A program made the position numbers and the translations under genes. Positions 1 through 5,708 of a stretch of 7,707 nucleotides of DNA are shown piece after piece. Positions within the stretch are counted from its first letter, which is position 1. Every line of letters starts with the position of its first letter. The DNA is taken from the NCBI GenBank assembly GCA_002279285.1, contig NCBR01000113.1:1-7707 (forward strand), read 5' to 3'. Under the pieces are notes generated by a model, which was not told where the DNA came from, ran no database searches, and saw only the letters and a program-made list of their open reading frames with translations. Origin of the DNA: Acidobacteria bacterium 37-71-11 (GTDB lineage Bacteria > Acidobacteriota > Thermoanaerobaculia > Thermoanaerobaculales > Thermoanaerobaculaceae).

Positions 1-119
1 GCCGCCGGATGGGTGCAGCGGCACGCGCGGCCGCGGCTCGCTACAGCCTTCCCCTGTTCGCGCAGAGGTACATCGATCTTCTGCAACTACTCTCCTCCCT
101 CCCAGAACAGACGCGTTAG
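1..119 (+). CDS. C-terminal end of a probable group-1 (GT4-type) glycosyltransferase, 5' truncated by window
   Basis: An open frame enters from the left edge (first full codon at base 3) and ends at TAG 117-119, giving 38 visible residues. They contain RRMGAAARA followed by ARYSLPLFAQRYIDLL. A short basic/alanine-rich helix, then an aromatic-Ser motif and a final amphipathic helix ending near Tyr-x-x-Leu-Leu, is what is usually seen at the extreme C-terminus of GT-B fold group-1 glycosyltransferases (the GxxAR...F/YS...Y..L pattern). Such enzymes move sugars from nucleotide-sugar donors during polysaccharide or glycolipid assembly. The catalytic part lies outside the window, so donor and acceptor are unknown. 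The family call rests on this tail alone; an unrelated protein ending in a similar helix is possible. Confidence 0.55.
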   Translation, partial: RRMGAAARAAAARYSLPLFAQRYIDLLQLLSSLPEQTR

Positions 120-157
120 GACACGGCACACGGCCCGGAGCAGGCGCGGTCGGTGGT

Positions 158-224
158 CCACACCCAACGACCCGCACCCGCAGACCTGATCCTCACTCTC
201 CTTTCCTCGTCGCCCTCCCTCCGT
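158..224 (+). terminator. C-rich, G-poor stretch, possible Rho-utilisation region
   Basis: By eye this stretch after the glycosyltransferase stop has only about eight G among 67 bases and over half C, with long pyrimidine runs around 190-222. Rho loads on C-rich, weakly structured RNA, so this could end transcription from the upstream gene. No intrinsic terminator hairpin with a T-run is present between 120 and 341. This is inferred from composition only. Confidence 0.25.
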
Positions 225-240
225 GCCGGGACCACTTCGT

Positions 241-259
241 CAACCCTTTGACAGGGTTG
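241..259. promoter_or_regulatory. 7-bp palindrome, possible operator
   Basis: CAACCCT (241-247) and AGGGTTG (253-259) are perfect reverse complements around a 5-base centre, TTGAC. A second short dyad, GACA (250-253) with TGTC (258-261), overlaps it. A consensus -35 hexamer TTGACA (248-253) sits in the middle. No T-run follows, so it is not a classic intrinsic terminator. A repressor site upstream of the phosphoesterase is a reasonable reading, but no binding protein is known and short palindromes occur by chance. Confidence 0.3.
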
Positions 260-313
260 TCATCCCCACGACATGCGTGCGTCATTCAGGATATCCAGAG
301 TGCTGCCAGCGAG

Positions 314-329
314 GGAACCGCAAGGTTCC
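314..329 (+). promoter_or_regulatory. 5'-leader hairpin with GCAA tetraloop ahead of phosphoesterase RBS
   Basis: GGAACC (314-319), loop GCAA (320-323), GGTTCC (324-329) form a perfect 6-bp stem closed by a GNRA-type tetraloop, an especially stable RNA loop class. It ends three bases before the Shine-Dalgarno GAGGTGA (333-339). If transcribed in the leader it could protect the mRNA 5' region or tune ribosome access. It lies inside the reading frame if translation began at 273, but outside if it begins at 342, which fits the preferred start. Confidence 0.4.
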
Positions 330-332
330 AGT

Positions 333-339
333 GAGGTGA
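333..339 (+). promoter_or_regulatory. Strong Shine-Dalgarno deciding the phosphoesterase start
   Basis: GAGGTGA is a 7-base perfect match to the complement of the 16S 3' end (GGAGGTGA). The GAGG core ends five bases before ATG 342. The in-frame ATG at 273 has no comparable site, and starting at 342 puts the signal peptide directly at the N-terminus. Confidence 0.75.
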
Positions 340-341
340 GA

Positions 342-1538
342 ATGCGAGGCACCCGGTGGTTGGAGCGGACAGTTCTCGTCTGCGTGACGGCACTTTCGCT
401 GGTTGCGCCGGCCTCTGCGCTCGTGCTTACCCGGGGACCCTACCTCGGGCGGCCATCGGACAGCTCGGTGGCCGTGATCTGGAACACCGACACGGCGGCG
501 GACTCGCGCGTGGACTACGCGGCCCCGGACGGTGTCTGGCGCACCGCCACGTCGCCCGATGTGGGCACGCGCCACGTAGTCGCCATCGCAGGGTTGCCAT
601 CCGGCGCTGAGATTACCTACCGGATCTTCTCGGGCGGCGTCGAGCTGGCGCCGGAGAGTTCGTTCCGCGCCCCACGGGACGCGTCGGAGACGCGCTTCCG
701 CTTCGCCGTCATCGGCGACACGGCCGAGGGCGGATCCGTGCTCACCGACATCGCGGACCGGCTCGTCGAGAGCGGCGCCGACTTTGCGGTGCACACGGGG
801 GATGTCGTCTACCCGACGGGTTCGCAGCAGAACTACGACAAGACCTTCTTCCTCCCACTGGCACGCTGGTTGCTCCGCGGCCCGGTCCTCCCCACCCTGG
901 GTAACCATGACGTCATGACGAGCCGAGGCGCGCCCTACCTCACCAACTTCGTCGTGCCGCCGAACGGGGTGACGCCCAACTCGCGCTTTTACGCCATCCG
1001 GCAAGCCAACGCGCTCTTCGTCTGCCTCGACGTGGAGAGTTCGTCGTACGGCGCCGACTCGCCGCAGTACGACTGGCTCGTGCGCACGCTCTCGGCCTCG
1101 ACCGCGACGTGGACGTTCGTGTACTTCCACGAGCCACCGTACAGCTCGGGTCACCCCAACCACCTCGTGCGCCTGATCCTCTGCCCCCTGTTCGAGCACT
1201 TCGGCGTGGACATCGTGTTCTCCGGGCACGTCCACCTCTACGAGCGGACCTGGCCGATCCGCGACTTCGTGCCCACCGGCCGCGGCGTCGTCTACATCAC
1301 CGAGGGTGGCGGCGGCTCGCCGCTGAGCGGCTTTCATCAGGAGGACTACTCCGCGTTCGTCGCGGCGCGCTTCGGCTACACCGAAGTCCAGATCGACGGC
1401 GGCACGCTCCATCTCACGGCGCACGACCCCAACGGGTCGGTGTTCGACTCGCTCGTCCTCGACAAGCCGCAGCCGGCGCCGAGCGCCGGGGTCCGGGTCC
1501 ACAAGGGGCATGTGCGCCGGCACATGGGGCGGCGATGA
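342..1538 (+). CDS. Exported purple-acid-phosphatase-like metallophosphoesterase
   Basis: The product is 398 residues, a predicted periplasmic or secreted dinuclear-metal phosphatase. Residues 1-26 form a Sec signal peptide (basic start, hydrophobic core, APASA cleavage site). Residues about 28-112 resemble the fibronectin-like N-terminal domain of purple acid phosphatases (begins near TRGPYLG). From about 118 the metallophosphoesterase domain shows all five blocks in order: GDT (Asp126), GDVVY (Asp154, Tyr157), GNHD (Asn188, His189), VYFH (His263) and GHVH (His296, His298). The Tyr in GDxxY is the ligand typical of the purple subgroup, giving an Fe(III)-M(II) site that hydrolyses phosphomonoesters at acidic pH. 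The substrate is not predictable; phosphodiesterase activity is possible. The C-terminus ends in an odd, basic, His/Arg-rich tail of about 22 residues. The stop overlaps the next start by 4 bp. An ATG at 273 would add 23 residues that spoil the signal peptide. Confidence 0.9.
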   Translation: MRGTRWLERTVLVCVTALSLVAPASALVLTRGPYLGRPSDSSVAVIWNTDTAADSRVDYAAPDGVWRTATSPDVGTRHVVAIAGLPSGAEITYRIFSGGVELAPESSFRAPRDASETRFRFAVIGDTAEGGSVLTDIADRLVESGADFAVHTGDVVYPTGSQQNYDKTFFLPLARWLLRGPVLPTLGNHDVMTSRGAPYLTNFVVPPNGVTPNSRFYAIRQANALFVCLDVESSSYGADSPQYDWLVRTLSASTATWTFVYFHEPPYSSGHPNHLVRLILCPLFEHFGVDIVFSGHVHLYERTWPIRDFVPTGRGVVYITEGGGGSPLSGFHQEDYSAFVAARFGYTEVQIDGGTLHLTAHDPNGSVFDSLVLDKPQPAPSAGVRVHKGHVRRHMGRR

Positions 1539-2419
1539 CGGCGCCCGTGCGCCGTTGCTGCCTTGCAACGGTCGTCGTGGCCCTGGCCAGCGCCGGCGTC
1601 GTGCGGGGCCAGCTGCTCACCCCCAACAGCTCGATCGTCGTGCCTCCGGTCGGACACGCCCGCGTGGAGACCGAGTACTCCCTCTACGCCGCCGACTCGT
1701 TCGTGGACCTCGAGGGACACGAGCAGCGGTTTCCGGGGTCGCTCGATTTTGCCCTTGCCGTCCTCCGCGTCTCGTACTCGCCGATGCGGAACCTCGCGAT
1801 CGGCGTGCAGCAACCGTACCGGCGGTCCACGTTCGAGGAACCCGGCATCGAGGCGTCGTTCTCGTCGAAGGGGATCCCCGGGATCGGCTTCTTCGTCGAC
1901 TGGGCGCCCGGCGGCGACCGGCCGCACCGGTGGCATCCGGTGCTACGGTTCGGGTACCTCCGGGCGCGCAACGAGACCGATCGGGTCCTCACCGTCAGTG
2001 ACGGCGCCAACCGCTACTCGGCCACGTTCGGTCTCGATTCGCCCCCGGCCAACGGAGGCCAGGGCTGGCGCGGCGGCGGAACGTTCCAGCTCGTGTACGG
2101 ACCGCCGCTCGAGGCCGAACGCAGGTTCCTGGAGTCGCGGGTCCAGGTCGAGGCCGGCCGGCCGGTCCTGCACGTCCTCGGCTCCGAACTCTGCGCGTTC
2201 GGGCTCCTCGGGTATCGGTCATCCACATCGGCGCGCCAGGAAGGGATGTTCTTCCACGACCGGACCTCGCAGGGCGCCTTCGCCGGCCTGCGTCTCGACT
2301 GGAAGTTGCCGGCGCGAACGATGATTCCGGGTCTGCGCCTGTCGGTCGTCAAGGACCTGCGCCCGCGCAATGCCCTCTCCGGCTGGAGGACCACGATCTC
2401 CCTCGCGGCCACCTTTTGA
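1535..2419 (+). CDS. Predicted outer-membrane beta-barrel protein, function unknown
   Basis: The product is 294 residues. The start ATG 1535 overlaps the phosphoesterase stop (ATGA), so translation is probably coupled; only a weak GGGG precedes it. Residues 1-25 look like a Sec signal peptide (two Arg, hydrophobic core, cleavage near VRG-Q or ASA-G). The mature part is rich in alternating hydrophobic/polar segments with aromatic edges and Gly turns, for example VRGQ onwards, LRVSYSPMRNLAIGV, FQLVYGPP and the last strands around LRLDWKL and LRLSVVKDL. It ends in Phe (SLAATF), the C-terminal aromatic residue favoured by the BAM machinery. There are no transmembrane helices after the signal. It resembles the loosely defined bacterial transporter/MetA-pathway-type barrels, but I cannot assign a family. 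Pairing with an exported phosphatase suggests a role at the cell surface, possibly passage of substrate or product; this is inference. The same frame stays open upstream to 1109 inside the phosphoesterase gene, but that part is not credible as protein. Confidence 0.7.
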   Translation: MTAPVRRCCLATVVVALASAGVVRGQLLTPNSSIVVPPVGHARVETEYSLYAADSFVDLEGHEQRFPGSLDFALAVLRVSYSPMRNLAIGVQQPYRRSTFEEPGIEASFSSKGIPGIGFFVDWAPGGDRPHRWHPVLRFGYLRARNETDRVLTVSDGANRYSATFGLDSPPANGGQGWRGGGTFQLVYGPPLEAERRFLESRVQVEAGRPVLHVLGSELCAFGLLGYRSSTSARQEGMFFHDRTSQGAFAGLRLDWKLPARTMIPGLRLSVVKDLRPRNALSGWRTTISLAATF

Positions 2420-2528
2420 CCGCCCGACGCCGCAACCCGGAACCACTGGCGTTCTGTGCCATCCGCCCGGACCTTCCCCAATGACAGCTTCGTCATCCCC
2501 GGTCCATGTTCCTTTCACCCCCTCTTGC

Positions 2529-2534
2529 TATAAA
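2529..2534 (+). promoter_or_regulatory. Candidate -10 box for the PepSY gene
   Basis: TATAAA at 2529-2534 is the best -10-like hexamer in the 157-base gap before the PepSY gene and stands out in otherwise GC-rich DNA. A start point near 2541 would give a leader of about 36 bases that contains the hairpin 2547-2566 whole. The -35 region is poor: TGTTCC at 2507-2512, 16-base spacing, matches only two consensus positions. It may need an activator or a non-housekeeping sigma factor, or be chance. Confidence 0.35.
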
Positions 2535-2546
2535 CGCTGAAGAGAT

Positions 2547-2566
2547 GTGCGCCGGACAAGGCGCAC
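2547..2566 (+). promoter_or_regulatory. 5'-leader hairpin directly abutting the PepSY gene RBS
   Basis: GTGCGCC (2547-2553), loop GGACAA (2554-2559), GGCGCAC (2560-2566) form a perfect 7-bp, GC-rich stem. The next base begins the Shine-Dalgarno GGGAGGA (2567-2573), and ATG follows at 2577. A stem stacked against the ribosome site with no spacer could modulate initiation or stabilise the mRNA. An alternative GTG start at 2547 would lie within the stem and is disfavoured. Confidence 0.4.
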
Positions 2567-2573
2567 GGGAGGA
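2567..2573 (+). promoter_or_regulatory. Shine-Dalgarno deciding the PepSY gene start
   Basis: GGGAGGA has its GGAGG core (2568-2572) four bases before ATG 2577. It supports 2577 over the in-frame GTG at 2547, and the protein from 2577 begins exactly with a signal peptide. Confidence 0.7.
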
Positions 2574-2576
2574 CAG

Positions 2577-2972
2577 ATGAACCGTTTGACTCGGATACTT
2601 CCCATTGTCATGTTGGCCGCGACCGGCGCGGCGCTGGCGGCCACGATGCCGTGCTCGGTGCACCCGCCCAAGAACGCAACGAAGGCGGAGCTTGCCAAGC
2701 TCGCCAAGGTGAGCCAGGCCGACGCGGAGCGCACCGCCAAGGCGGTATTCAAGAACCCATCTGACGTCGCTGTCGCTGATTCCGAGCTGGAGGCCGAGCA
2801 CGGCTGCCTGATCTGGTCGTTCGACCTCAAGGTGAAGGGCACCGTGGGCGTCCACGAGGTCCAGATCGACGCTGGCGATGGCAAGGTCCTTTCCTCGGTT
2901 CACGAGACCCCGGCGAAGGAAACCGCCGAGAAGAAGAACGACCAGAAGCAGACCCCCACGCCCAAACGCTGA
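2577..2972 (+). CDS. Small exported PepSY-domain protein
   Basis: The product is 131 residues. Residues 1-22 form a Sec signal peptide (MNRLTR, hydrophobic core, cleavage near ALA-A), so the protein is expected in the periplasm. Residues about 43-111 fit a single PepSY domain: a helix (KVSQADAERTAKAVF), a short turn, then strands ending in VHEVQIDAGDGKVLS, where hydrophobic-x-V/I-D-A-x-x-G-K-V/I-L is the family's hallmark. PepSY domains occur in protease propeptides and in stand-alone periplasmic proteins, where inhibition of proteases or ligand binding has been proposed. Two Cys (26 and 77) could form a disulfide. The tail from about 113 is Lys/Glu/Pro/Thr-rich and looks disordered. It has its own leader and lies 214 bases before the efflux operon, so it is probably a separate unit. 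Domain call firm, role unknown. Confidence 0.85.
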   Translation: MNRLTRILPIVMLAATGAALAATMPCSVHPPKNATKAELAKLAKVSQADAERTAKAVFKNPSDVAVADSELEAEHGCLIWSFDLKVKGTVGVHEVQIDAGDGKVLSSVHETPAKETAEKKNDQKQTPTPKR

Positions 2973-2983
2973 ACGTCACGGCC

Positions 2984-3015
2984 GGGGTGCAGCCGATCAG
3001 TCATGGCTGCACCCC
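2984..3015 (+). terminator. Long perfect inverted repeat after the PepSY gene, terminator-like
   Basis: GGGGTGCAGCC (2984-2994) and GGCTGCACCCC (3005-3015) are perfect 11-base reverse complements around a 10-base loop. GCCGG (2981-2985) and CCGGC nearby would allow a further partly bulged extension. It starts 11 bases after the PepSY stop, the usual place for a transcription terminator. No T-run follows, so it is not a textbook Rho-independent terminator; it could be a U-less hairpin terminator or an mRNA 3'-end protector. Confidence 0.5.
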
Positions 3016-3186
3016 ACCGGCGTGTGATTCCGCGTTTCCCTCCAACGGCGTGTTTTCGTTGTCGCTTGAAGGGTTCGGTGCTCGGCATGAGGTTCCTGTG
3101 ATCTTGCCGTAGCATGAGACTGCGCCCCGCCGCCGGTCCCGCCTGCGGTGGGATTCCTAGTGACAGCTGAATTTCGACGAGGGACG
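3016..3186. other. Non-coding leader region of the efflux operon
   Basis: No credible reading frame was seen. The efflux operon promoter should lie here, but no -35/-10 pair is convincing. TAGCAT (3110-3115) is a fair -10-like hexamer without a -35 partner, and GTGACA (3160-3165) a fair -35 without a good -10. A possible stem at 3135-3143/3147-3155 (closed by TGC, three G-U pairs) is weaker than the other hairpins. No regulator gene (MerR, TetR, two-component) is present next to the operon within the window. Confidence 0.5.
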
Positions 3187-4608
3187 ATGAATTGGTTTGA
3201 GTTACCATTAAAGACCGTGCGAATGCCCCGACCTCTCTTCGGCCTGATCGTGATGCCGCTGCTGGCGGCGTGTGCGACGTATCACGCCGCGCCGCTGCCG
3301 GGACGGGATGCGCTCGCCAGCCCGGCACCGCTCGATCTCCCGCGCCTGCGGGTCGCGGCCGCCGAGCTGCACCATCCCCTCCTCGCGCCGATCACGCTCG
3401 ATCTCGCGCACGGTCTCGACCCCGACCAGGCCGCGGTGCTGGCGGTGCTGCTCAACCCCCAGTTGCGCGCCGAGCGCGACGCCCACGGCGAGGCCGAGGC
3501 GCAACTCGTCGTCGCCGGCCTCCTCCGCAACCCCGACTTCAGCTTCGAGGCCACGCACCCCTCCAGCTCCGATCCGACGCCGCTCGTCAACACCCTCGCC
3601 GCGAGCGTCGCGTTCGACCTGCAGTCGCTGCGCACGCGCGGCGCCAAGCGCGCCGCGGCGCAGGCCGAGCTCGCGCAGGTGGACCTCGGCATCGCCTGGC
3701 ACGAGTGGGCGGTGGCGCAGGACGCGCGCCTGCTCACGGTGCGTCTCGCCTGGCTCCGGCGCCGCCTCGACATCGTCCGCACGGAGCTCACCTTCCAGAA
3801 GGAGACGGAGACGTTCCTGGAGCGAGCGGTGGCGGCCGGGGACGCGACACTGCCGCAGCTCGGCGTCCAGCGCGCGTCGCTGGAGACCGTCCGCCGCGAG
3901 GCCAACGGCCTCGAGCAGGCGCAATCGGAGAGCGAGAACATCCTGCTCGCCCTCCTCGGCCGTCCCGCCGGGTTGCGCCTCGACGTCGCCCCCGTAACGG
4001 CCACCACAGCCGGCGCGCCTGTCGCCCAGGCGGCCGCGCCCGACATGGCAGCGTGCCTCGACCACCGGCTCGACCTCGATGCCCTGCGGCGCGGCTACGA
4101 CGCGCAGGAGGCGCGGGTGCGGCTGGCCGTGCTCGAGCAGTTCCCCGCCCTCACCATCGGCATCTCGCGGCAGCGCAACGAGAGTTCGGTCCGCTTCCTC
4201 GGCGGCTTCGTCTCGCTCGCTCTGCCGATCTTCGACAGCGGCCGCGCGGGCGTCGCGCTCGCCGACGCCACCCGCACCCGCCTGCGGCACGAGTTCGACG
4301 CGCGTGCGGCCGCGGCGCGGGATGAGATCGCGGGAACCGGGGCGATGATCGCCCTCCTCGAGCGTCAAATTCCCACCGTCCGGGCCTCGCTGGCGCCGCT
4401 TGCGTCGATCGAGGAGCGGGAGCGCGCGGCCGCGGCGCGCGGCGACGTCGACAGGCTCTCGTACCAGACCGTCCGTTCGTCGCTGCTCGACCAGCGGCTG
4501 CAGGACGCGGCGCTGTCGCAGGCCCTCGCCGAAGCCCATGTTGCGCTCGACGCCGCATGCCCGGGAGCCGTTCACGCGGCGGCGACCAAGGGAGGTTCAG
4601 CGCAGTGA
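3187..4608 (+). CDS. TolC/CzcC-like outer-membrane efflux lipoprotein
   Basis: The product is 473 residues from ATG 3187. It is the outer-membrane channel of a tripartite efflux pump; family members form trimers with a beta-barrel and a long periplasmic alpha-helical tunnel. A hydrophobic segment ends in a lipobox, LLAAC, with the lipidated Cys at residue 29. Two outer-membrane efflux repeats follow: about 75-250 (opens with LDPDQAAVLAVLLNPQL, then long heptad-like helices) and about 290-465 (with FVSLALPIFDSGR, matching the conserved hydrophobic-P-(I/L)-F-D-x-G-R strand end). Length is normal for the family. Start choice: 3187 has GAGGG upstream but only three bases away; ATG 3223 has no RBS but gives a neater 17-residue lipoprotein signal. 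GTG 3148 is also open but unlikely. The stop overlaps the adaptor start (GTGA). Substrate unknown. Confidence 0.88.
   Translation: MNWFELPLKTVRMPRPLFGLIVMPLLAACATYHAAPLPGRDALASPAPLDLPRLRVAAAELHHPLLAPITLDLAHGLDPDQAAVLAVLLNPQLRAERDAHGEAEAQLVVAGLLRNPDFSFEATHPSSSDPTPLVNTLAASVAFDLQSLRTRGAKRAAAQAELAQVDLGIAWHEWAVAQDARLLTVRLAWLRRRLDIVRTELTFQKETETFLERAVAAGDATLPQLGVQRASLETVRREANGLEQAQSESENILLALLGRPAGLRLDVAPVTATTAGAPVAQAAAPDMAACLDHRLDLDALRRGYDAQEARVRLAVLEQFPALTIGISRQRNESSVRFLGGFVSLALPIFDSGRAGVALADATRTRLRHEFDARAAAARDEIAGTGAMIALLERQIPTVRASLAPLASIEERERAAAARGDVDRLSYQTVRSSLLDQRLQDAALSQALAEAHVALDAACPGAVHAAATKGGSAQ
4591..4596 (+). promoter_or_regulatory. Shine-Dalgarno supporting a GTG start for the adaptor gene
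   Basis: GGAGGT, within AAGGGAGGT (4588-4596), lies inside the end of the outer-membrane gene, eight bases before GTG 4605. It is the strongest ribosome site at this joint and favours GTG 4605 over ATG 4557, which has none and would add 16 residues before the lipoprotein signal. Confidence 0.75.
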
Positions 4609-5708
4609 TCACGATTCCGAACTGGGTAAGGAGAACCCGGCGGCTCGCATGGCTCGCCGCGGCGGTGGCTTTCGTCCTCGTGCCGGCATGCTCCGGGCCG
4701 CAGCCCTCCGAGGCGACCAAGGCGGAGCCGAGCGCGGCGGTCGCCACCGCAGCGGTCACGCGCGGCCCGGTGGAGGAAACCCTCGAGGCGTTCGGCACCG
4801 TCGAGTTCGACCCGGCCAAGGTGCGCACCGTGACGCTGCTCAAGGCGGGCCAGGTCGTGGACGTCCCGGTCGTGGCCGGCGAGATCGTGCGGCGCGGCCA
4901 GCCGCTCCTCACGCTGGGGCCGGTGCCGCAGGACTCGCTCGACATGCAGCGGGCGCGCATCGACGTCGATTTCGCCGCGCGCGAGGTCGAGCGGATTCGC
5001 CGCCTACTCGGCGAAAAGCTCGCGACGAACCAGGATCTCCTCAACGCCGAAAAGCAGCTCGATACCGACCGCGCGGTCCTCGCCAGCCTCGGCGACGGCC
5101 GGGGGCCGGCCCCGGCTGTGGTCGCCGCCCCGCAGGACGGCATCGTGGCCCAGGTGCTGGTCACCCGCGGCCAGGTGCTCGCCGCCGGCCACGAGGCCGT
5201 GCAGCTCGCGGCCGAGAACGCGATCGCAGTGCGCGTCGGGTTCGAGGTCGGCGACGCGCCCCATCTCGCGGTCGGGCTCCCGGTGCTCCTCGACCCGGTG
5301 TACGCGGAGGTGGGCGCGGCGCCGGTGCGCGCGGCGCTTTCCCGCCTCCATCGGCTTGTCGACCCGAGCACTCAGCTCGTCGAGGGACTGATCCAGCTTT
5401 CCACCCCGCCACCATGGATGGCCGCGGGGATGAAGGTCCGAGTCCGCGTGGTGGTGCGCTCGGCCTTGGCCGCAGTGGTGATCCCGCGCAACGCGCTGCT
5501 GGATCGCGACGGCAAGCCGGGGGTCTTCGTCATCGCCCAAAGCCACGCGAGCTGGAGGCCGGTCGTGCTCGGGATCGAAGGCGGCGACGTCATCGAGGTC
5601 GCCCAGGGCCTCGCTCCCGGCGAGACGGTCGCAACGACTGGCCGGACAAGTCTCGCCGACGGGATGACCGTGCGGCCCGAGCCTAGCCCGGAGCCCGCAC
5701 GCCCATGA
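4605..5708 (+). CDS. RND periplasmic adaptor lipoprotein (HlyD/CusB-like membrane fusion protein)
   Basis: The product is 367 residues from GTG 4605. It links the inner-membrane permease to the outer-membrane channel. The N-terminus has RRTRR, a hydrophobic core and lipobox LVPAC, so Cys29 should be lipidated and anchored in the inner membrane. A low-complexity linker follows. Residues about 49-103 are the first half of the barrel-sandwich (lipoyl-like) domain (VTLLKAGQVVDVPVVAGEIV), about 109-162 a short helical hairpin, and about 172-206 the second sandwich half (APQDGIVAQVLVTRGQVL). The beta-barrel then ends near MAAGMKVRVRV, and the membrane-proximal domain runs from about VIPRNALL to the end. 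This is the standard order and size. No His- or Met-rich metal site is seen, unlike some CusB/CzcB proteins. Start overlaps the upstream stop (GTGA) and its stop overlaps the permease start (ATGA), so all three are probably made together. Confidence 0.9.
   Translation: MITIPNWVRRTRRLAWLAAAVAFVLVPACSGPQPSEATKAEPSAAVATAAVTRGPVEETLEAFGTVEFDPAKVRTVTLLKAGQVVDVPVVAGEIVRRGQPLLTLGPVPQDSLDMQRARIDVDFAAREVERIRRLLGEKLATNQDLLNAEKQLDTDRAVLASLGDGRGPAPAVVAAPQDGIVAQVLVTRGQVLAAGHEAVQLAAENAIAVRVGFEVGDAPHLAVGLPVLLDPVYAEVGAAPVRAALSRLHRLVDPSTQLVEGLIQLSTPPPWMAAGMKVRVRVVVRSALAAVVIPRNALLDRDGKPGVFVIAQSHASWRPVVLGIEGGDVIEVAQGLAPGETVATTGRTSLADGMTVRPEPSPEPARP

Larger units (their letters stand above)
120..341. other. Non-coding region between glycosyltransferase tail and phosphoesterase
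   Basis: No convincing reading frame is seen in these 222 bases. Roughly 158-224 is strongly C-rich and G-poor, an unstructured composition of the kind used by Rho. Bases 241-259 form a perfect 7-bp palindrome and 314-329 a 6-bp hairpin; both are listed separately. A perfect -35-like TTGACA lies at 248-253, inside the palindrome, but no good -10 box is at the right distance, so no promoter is called. The upstream gene's terminator and the phosphoesterase promoter are expected here but were not identified. Confidence 0.6.

Noticed and set aside
153..235. Distant 7-bp complementary pair GTGGTCC (153-159) and GGACCAC (229-235)
   Set aside because: The arms are separated by 69 bases with no supporting inner structure. 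A match of this length is likely by chance in a GC-rich region.
248..276. Sigma-70 promoter based on TTGACA at 248-253
   Set aside because: No hexamer at 15-18 base spacing matches more than two positions of TATAAT, and the hexamer is part of a palindrome, so a promoter call is not supported.
1109..1534. N-terminal extension of the beta-barrel gene in its open frame
   Set aside because: These 142 codons overlap the phosphoesterase, encode Arg/Pro-rich low-complexity sequence, and would bury the signal peptide that starts at 1535.
282..1568. Long open frame (428 codons) on the - strand opposite the phosphoesterase
   Set aside because: The + strand frame carries five ordered catalytic motifs and a signal peptide. 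The antisense product is Arg/Glu/Val-rich without any domain, as expected for the mirror of GC-biased codons.
2513..2530. Sigma-54 promoter around TTGC at 2525-2528
   Set aside because: The required GG ten bases upstream of the GC pair is TC here, so the -24 element is missing.
3208..4575. Long open frame (455 codons) on the - strand opposite the outer-membrane efflux gene
   Set aside because: It is an antisense shadow with low-complexity Arg/Glu/Gly composition. The + strand protein has a lipobox and two efflux repeats.
4151..5371. Long open frame (406 codons) on the - strand spanning the joint of the outer-membrane and adaptor genes
   Set aside because: The product is rich in Ser/Arg/Thr/Ala with no recognisable domain, and it covers two well-supported + strand genes.
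4400..5686. Long + strand frame (428 codons) overlapping the adaptor gene
   Set aside because: Its product is almost wholly Arg/Gly/Ala/Pro, a frame-shifted shadow of the adaptor, which has clear domains.
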